Made by a program: the position numbers and the translations under genes. From Bradyrhizobium macuxiense (GTDB lineage: Bacteria > Pseudomonadota > Alphaproteobacteria > Rhizobiales > Xanthobacteraceae): 64,000 bases of DNA. Within the stretch, counting starts at the first letter, position 1. Each line of letters begins with the position of its first letter. Location: NCBI RefSeq assembly GCF_001542415.1, contig NZ_LNCU01000115.1, positions 104,124 to 168,123 of the forward strand. The letters run 5' to 3'. Positions 61,603 to 64,000 of this stretch are shown here, in pieces. The notes beneath the pieces are model-generated. The model saw only the letters and a program-made list of their open reading frames with translations. It was not told the origin of the DNA and made no database searches.

Positions 61603-62565
61603 ATGAAGGATTTTGCCGGGAAGATTGCCGTGATCACGGGTGGCGGCACGGGCATGGGGCGCGAGCTGGCGCGCCAGCTGGTCGCCGAAGGCTGCAACGT
61701 TGCGATGTGCGACGTCTCAGCCGAGGCCATGGCCGAGACCAAGCGGCTGTGCGAGGTCGAGATGCTGCCGCAGGGTCTGCGCATCACCGCCCACGTCGCA
61801 GACGTCTCGATCGAGGACCACTACAAGCGCTTTCGCGACGAGCTGATCGAGCAGCAGTCGACCGACAAGATCCATCTGCTGTTCAACAATGCCGGCATCG
61901 GCGGGGGCGGCAGCCTGTTCACCAACACGCGTGAGCAGTGGGAGCGCACCTTCAACATCTGCTGGGGCGGCGTCTATCTTGGCGTCCGCACTTTCCTGCC
62001 GCTGCTGGTGAAGGCCGACGAGGCCCACATCGTCAACACCTCGAGCGTCAACGGGTTCTGGGCTTCGGTCGGCCTCGGCGTGTCGCACACCGCCTACAGC
62101 GCGGCGAAGTTCGCGGTGAAGGGCTTCACCGAGGCGCTGATCAACGACCTCCGCCTCAACGCGCCGCACGTCAAATGCTCGGTCGTGATGCCCGGCCATA
62201 TCGGCACCTCGATCGTGTCGAACTCGCGCAAGGTGCAGAACGGTTCCGACCAGCTCACCGCAGAAGAGCTTAAGCAGGCCCGCCAGCGGCTGCAGGGGCA
62301 GGGTATCGACGTTGCGGCGCTCTCGGATCAGGACATCCAGAATATCGCGCTCGACCGTGCCCGCATCTTCCGCGACGAGGCGCCGACCACGGCTGCTGCG
62401 GCTGCCAAAATCATCCTGGACGGCGTCAAGGCCGACCGCTGGCGTATCCTGGTTGGCGACGACGCGCATCTGCTCGACGAGCGCGTGCGCAAGACGCCGG
62501 AACAGGCCTACACGCCGGAGTTCTATCAGGACCTCGTGGCTGCGACAGGCTGGAAAGTCGGCTGA
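61603..62565 (+). CDS. Short-chain dehydrogenase/reductase
   Basis: A 320-aa classical-type SDR with an extended C-terminus. The nucleotide motif is ITGGGTGMGRELA (TGxxxGxG), followed by NNAGIGG and the catalytic Ser plus YSAAKFAVKG (YxxxK). The ADVS segment and the CDVSAEAMAE stretch after beta-2 suggest NAD preference but this is not decisive. Probably cotranscribed with the DapA-like gene. Substrate unknown. Confidence 0.9.
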   Translation: MKDFAGKIAVITGGGTGMGRELARQLVAEGCNVAMCDVSAEAMAETKRLCEVEMLPQGLRITAHVADVSIEDHYKRFRDELIEQQSTDKIHLLFNNAGIGGGGSLFTNTREQWERTFNICWGGVYLGVRTFLPLLVKADEAHIVNTSSVNGFWASVGLGVSHTAYSAAKFAVKGFTEALINDLRLNAPHVKCSVVMPGHIGTSIVSNSRKVQNGSDQLTAEELKQARQRLQGQGIDVAALSDQDIQNIALDRARIFRDEAPTTAAAAAKIILDGVKADRWRILVGDDAHLLDERVRKTPEQAYTPEFYQDLVAATGWKVG

Positions 62566-62659
62566 TTGGAGCTTCGGTTCTGATTGAAGCGGAACCGAAG
62601 CCAGCTTTCCGCCGGCCGCGCTTTCGTCACGCGAACCGGTCCAATGTTGCTCGACAACG

Positions 62660-63127
62660 CTATCCGCGGGCGGCGCGCTGGCGGGAGCCCGCTTGGTAGG
62701 CGAGGCGGTAATGTCCGGAGCAATAGGGCATGCCGCCGAGCGGCGTGTTGCCGCAGAAGCAGAAGTCCTCGGCCCCCGGCGTGCTGATCGGCCAGCGGCA
62801 GCGCTGCTCGCTCAATTCGAACAGCGAGCAGCTGTTGGCGCTGACGATCGGCGCATCCTCGGGCTCCTGTTCGTAAACCTCTTGAAGCAACCGGAACTGC
62901 TGCTTCGCGGTCGCCCGTTGCGCGGCGTGTGAGGCGGATTTCTTGCGCCGGGCGCGGCGTTCGTCCGACGTTGTGCGTGTGAGGTTCAGCCGCGACAGCT
63001 TGCCGATCACCGCATTGCGACTGACGCCGATATTGACGGCGATGTCGCGGCAGGAGAGGCCGGCTTCAAAGTAGATCTTGAGTTGGTCGACGCGCTCCGG
63101 CGTCCAGGTTGGTTCGATGGCAATCAT
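62660..63127 (-). CDS. gcrA: GcrA family cell-cycle regulator
   Basis: GcrA is an alphaproteobacterial regulator that binds sigma-70 RNA polymerase and methylated promoters. The 155-aa form starts at the ATG at 63127. It has the N-terminal helix-turn-helix (WTPERVDQLKIYFEAGLSCR, then NIGVSRNAVIGKLSRLNL) and the C-terminal polymerase-binding region with cysteines (NSCSLFELSEQRCRWPIS, then FCFCGNTPLGGMPYCSGHYR). Whether it is the main GcrA or a paralog cannot be told; the N-terminus differs slightly from the usual one. Confidence 0.85.
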   Translation of the reverse strand: MIAIEPTWTPERVDQLKIYFEAGLSCRDIAVNIGVSRNAVIGKLSRLNLTRTTSDERRARRKKSASHAAQRATAKQQFRLLQEVYEQEPEDAPIVSANSCSLFELSEQRCRWPISTPGAEDFCFCGNTPLGGMPYCSGHYRLAYQAGSRQRAARG

Positions 63128-63176
63128 CTGACGGTTCCACGTTCTGTGTTGAACCGCCGCGCCGACGCGCGCGCCG

Positions 63177-63377
63177 TCAGGGCGCGCGTCCGTTGTCGCG
63201 GATTGCAAGCAACCCGTCCTTGATGGCGAGTCGAATGCCTTCCTCGATCAGTGTCCGTGCAACGCCCGGGACGCTCGTGCCGTGGGTGCCCTGTCTCACC
63301 AGCTTCTCGAGGTAACCGATGGTCGAGAGCGCCAGCGTGACCGGGACGCGGTCGGTTTCGGCCTTTTCCGTAGCCAT
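63177..63377 (-). CDS. Small ribbon-helix-helix-like protein
   Basis: A 66-aa protein with the pattern of a short RHH DNA-binding unit: strand VPVTLALS, helix TIGYLEKLVRQG, then VPGVARTLIEEGIRLAIKDG. Such proteins often repress their own gene. A tandem direct repeat lies 40-60 bp upstream. There is no adjacent toxin-like partner. Confidence 0.55.
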   Translation of the reverse strand: MATEKAETDRVPVTLALSTIGYLEKLVRQGTHGTSVPGVARTLIEEGIRLAIKDGLLAIRDNGRAP

Positions 63378-63416
63378 GAAGAAACGCTTAACCTCGAACG
63401 CTTGTACTGAAAAGTA

Positions 63417-63436
63417 TCTATTTAGAGTCTATTTAG
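63417..63436. promoter_or_regulatory. Direct repeat TCTATTTAG, 11-bp period
   Basis: TCTATTTAG occurs at 63417-63425 and 63428-63436, one helical turn apart, 40 bp upstream of the RHH-like gene. The spacing fits a tandem operator bound by RHH dimers on one face of the DNA. Confidence 0.4.
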
Positions 63437-63550
63437 GCGTGCCGTAGTCGGTCAAGCGTCGATCTGCAAAATCCAGACAGCCGCCTTGGATCGCGCCTGG
63501 GCGAGTTCCGGCGCGATGTTGTCGTAAAATTATCTAGAATAATGAATGCG

Positions 63551-64000
63551 TTAGGGTCGTATCTTGACCTTGACTGGGAATTTCTTGAGAAGCCGCTCAG
63601 CCGTTTCGGCCTTGTCCGGAGGCGCGTTCACACTCAGGTACAGCCCGCGGGACGGGTCGGTGACGGCGTCGACGCTGACCTCGGACAGTCCCTCCCGTGC
63701 CAGCAGCTCGCGCGCGGCGTCGCCGGCGGCGATTTCGCGCAGCTTGGGCTTGAAGATCTTACCGACCGGCGTGACCGGCATGTCGGCAATGACCGACACG
63801 GCGCGCGGTCGCGCCGGCGGCTCCGGGATGTTGTCCTGCACGAAGGCGGCGAGCGCCTGTGAATCGATCTGGACGCCCGGCTGCGCCGAGACGAACAGCA
63901 TCGGCACCTCACCGGCATAGGCGTCGGGACGCCCGACCGCGGCGGCAAGCGCCACTCCGGGAAATTGTAGCGCCGCGTCCTCGATCGCGCGCGGATCGAT
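63551..64000 (-). CDS. Acyl-CoA synthetase (AMP-binding), C-terminal part
   Basis: The last 149 codons of an ANL-superfamily enzyme whose start lies beyond the right edge. Visible are the hinge/C-domain segments IDPRAIEDAALQFPGVALAA, GRPDAYAGEVPMLFVS and the catalytic-lysine region MPVTPVGKIFKPKLRE (Lys of the PxGKxxK motif). A tail of about 60 residues continues past it. It activates a carboxylic acid as acyl-AMP and then acyl-CoA; substrate unknown. Confidence 0.85.
   Translation of the reverse strand: MDPRAIEDAALQFPGVALAAAVGRPDAYAGEVPMLFVSAQPGVQIDSQALAAFVQDNIPEPPARPRAVSVIADMPVTPVGKIFKPKLREIAAGDAARELLAREGLSEVSVDAVTDPSRGLYLSVNAPPDKAETAERLLKKFPVKVKIRP

Overview
This window is a chromosomal segment from an alphaproteobacterium of the Bradyrhizobium type (Rhizobiales, Nitrobacteraceae). 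The evidence is the high GC content, the gene order (dapA-mscL-smpB, rpoZ-rsh-pdxJ-acpS-lepB-rnc-era-recO-parC, glyA-nrdR-ribD-ribE-ribH-nusB-thiL-hppA, DUF177-plsX-fabH-ihfA-merR-tRNA-Pro), a Mg-type HemB, LdtR and GcrA regulators, a Bradyrhizobium-style porin, and several families of palindromic intergenic repeats. Identification rests on reading the sequence; no database search was run.

Layout. 1-24,900: the left edge cuts a lytic transglycosylase. It is followed by lysine biosynthesis (dapA), mscL, smpB, a peroxiredoxin, a convergent udg/NYN-nuclease pair, rpoZ and the stringent-response enzyme rsh. Next comes a compact housekeeping run (pdxJ, acpS, lepB, rnc, era, a membrane protein, recO, parC), then a zinc/cation exporter, a class III nucleotide cyclase and an MFS exporter. 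21,362-24,912 is a minus-strand three-gene membrane-stress operon: flotillin (YqiK-like), an OB-fold membrane protein (YqiJ-like), and a first gene that joins an apparent TnpB (IS605 OrfB) N-terminal domain to a PspA/IM30-like coiled coil. I consider that fusion the most unusual item here.

25,000-31,500: mntH with a Mur/Fur-like operator, bpt, an RDD membrane protein, hemB, a DUF6163-like membrane protein, the MarR-type regulator ldtR and two small conserved-looking ORFs. 31,500-41,000 is an accessory metal-stress region. Two minus-strand units each begin with an identical 40-bp leader. One encodes a rhodanese-ChrB protein, a PepSY protein, a small exported protein, a double DUF1259 protein and a diheme cytochrome c. 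The other encodes a 73-aa ORF, ChrA, a YncE-like beta-propeller and an outer-membrane protein. Beside them is a nickel/cobalt permease with a perfect NikR-type operator.

41,485-50,050: glyA, nrdR, riboflavin genes, nusB, thiL and the proton-pumping pyrophosphatase. 50,093-64,000: a TctC-type binding protein, bamE, a cytochrome bc1 assembly chaperone, DUF177, the plsX-fabH-ihfA-merR run, tRNA-Pro(GGG), a MarR regulator, a major porin, a candidate small RNA (about 59,973-60,051), a DapA-like/SDR pair, a GcrA-family regulator, a small ribbon-helix-helix-like protein, and the C-terminal end of an acyl-CoA synthetase cut by the right edge.
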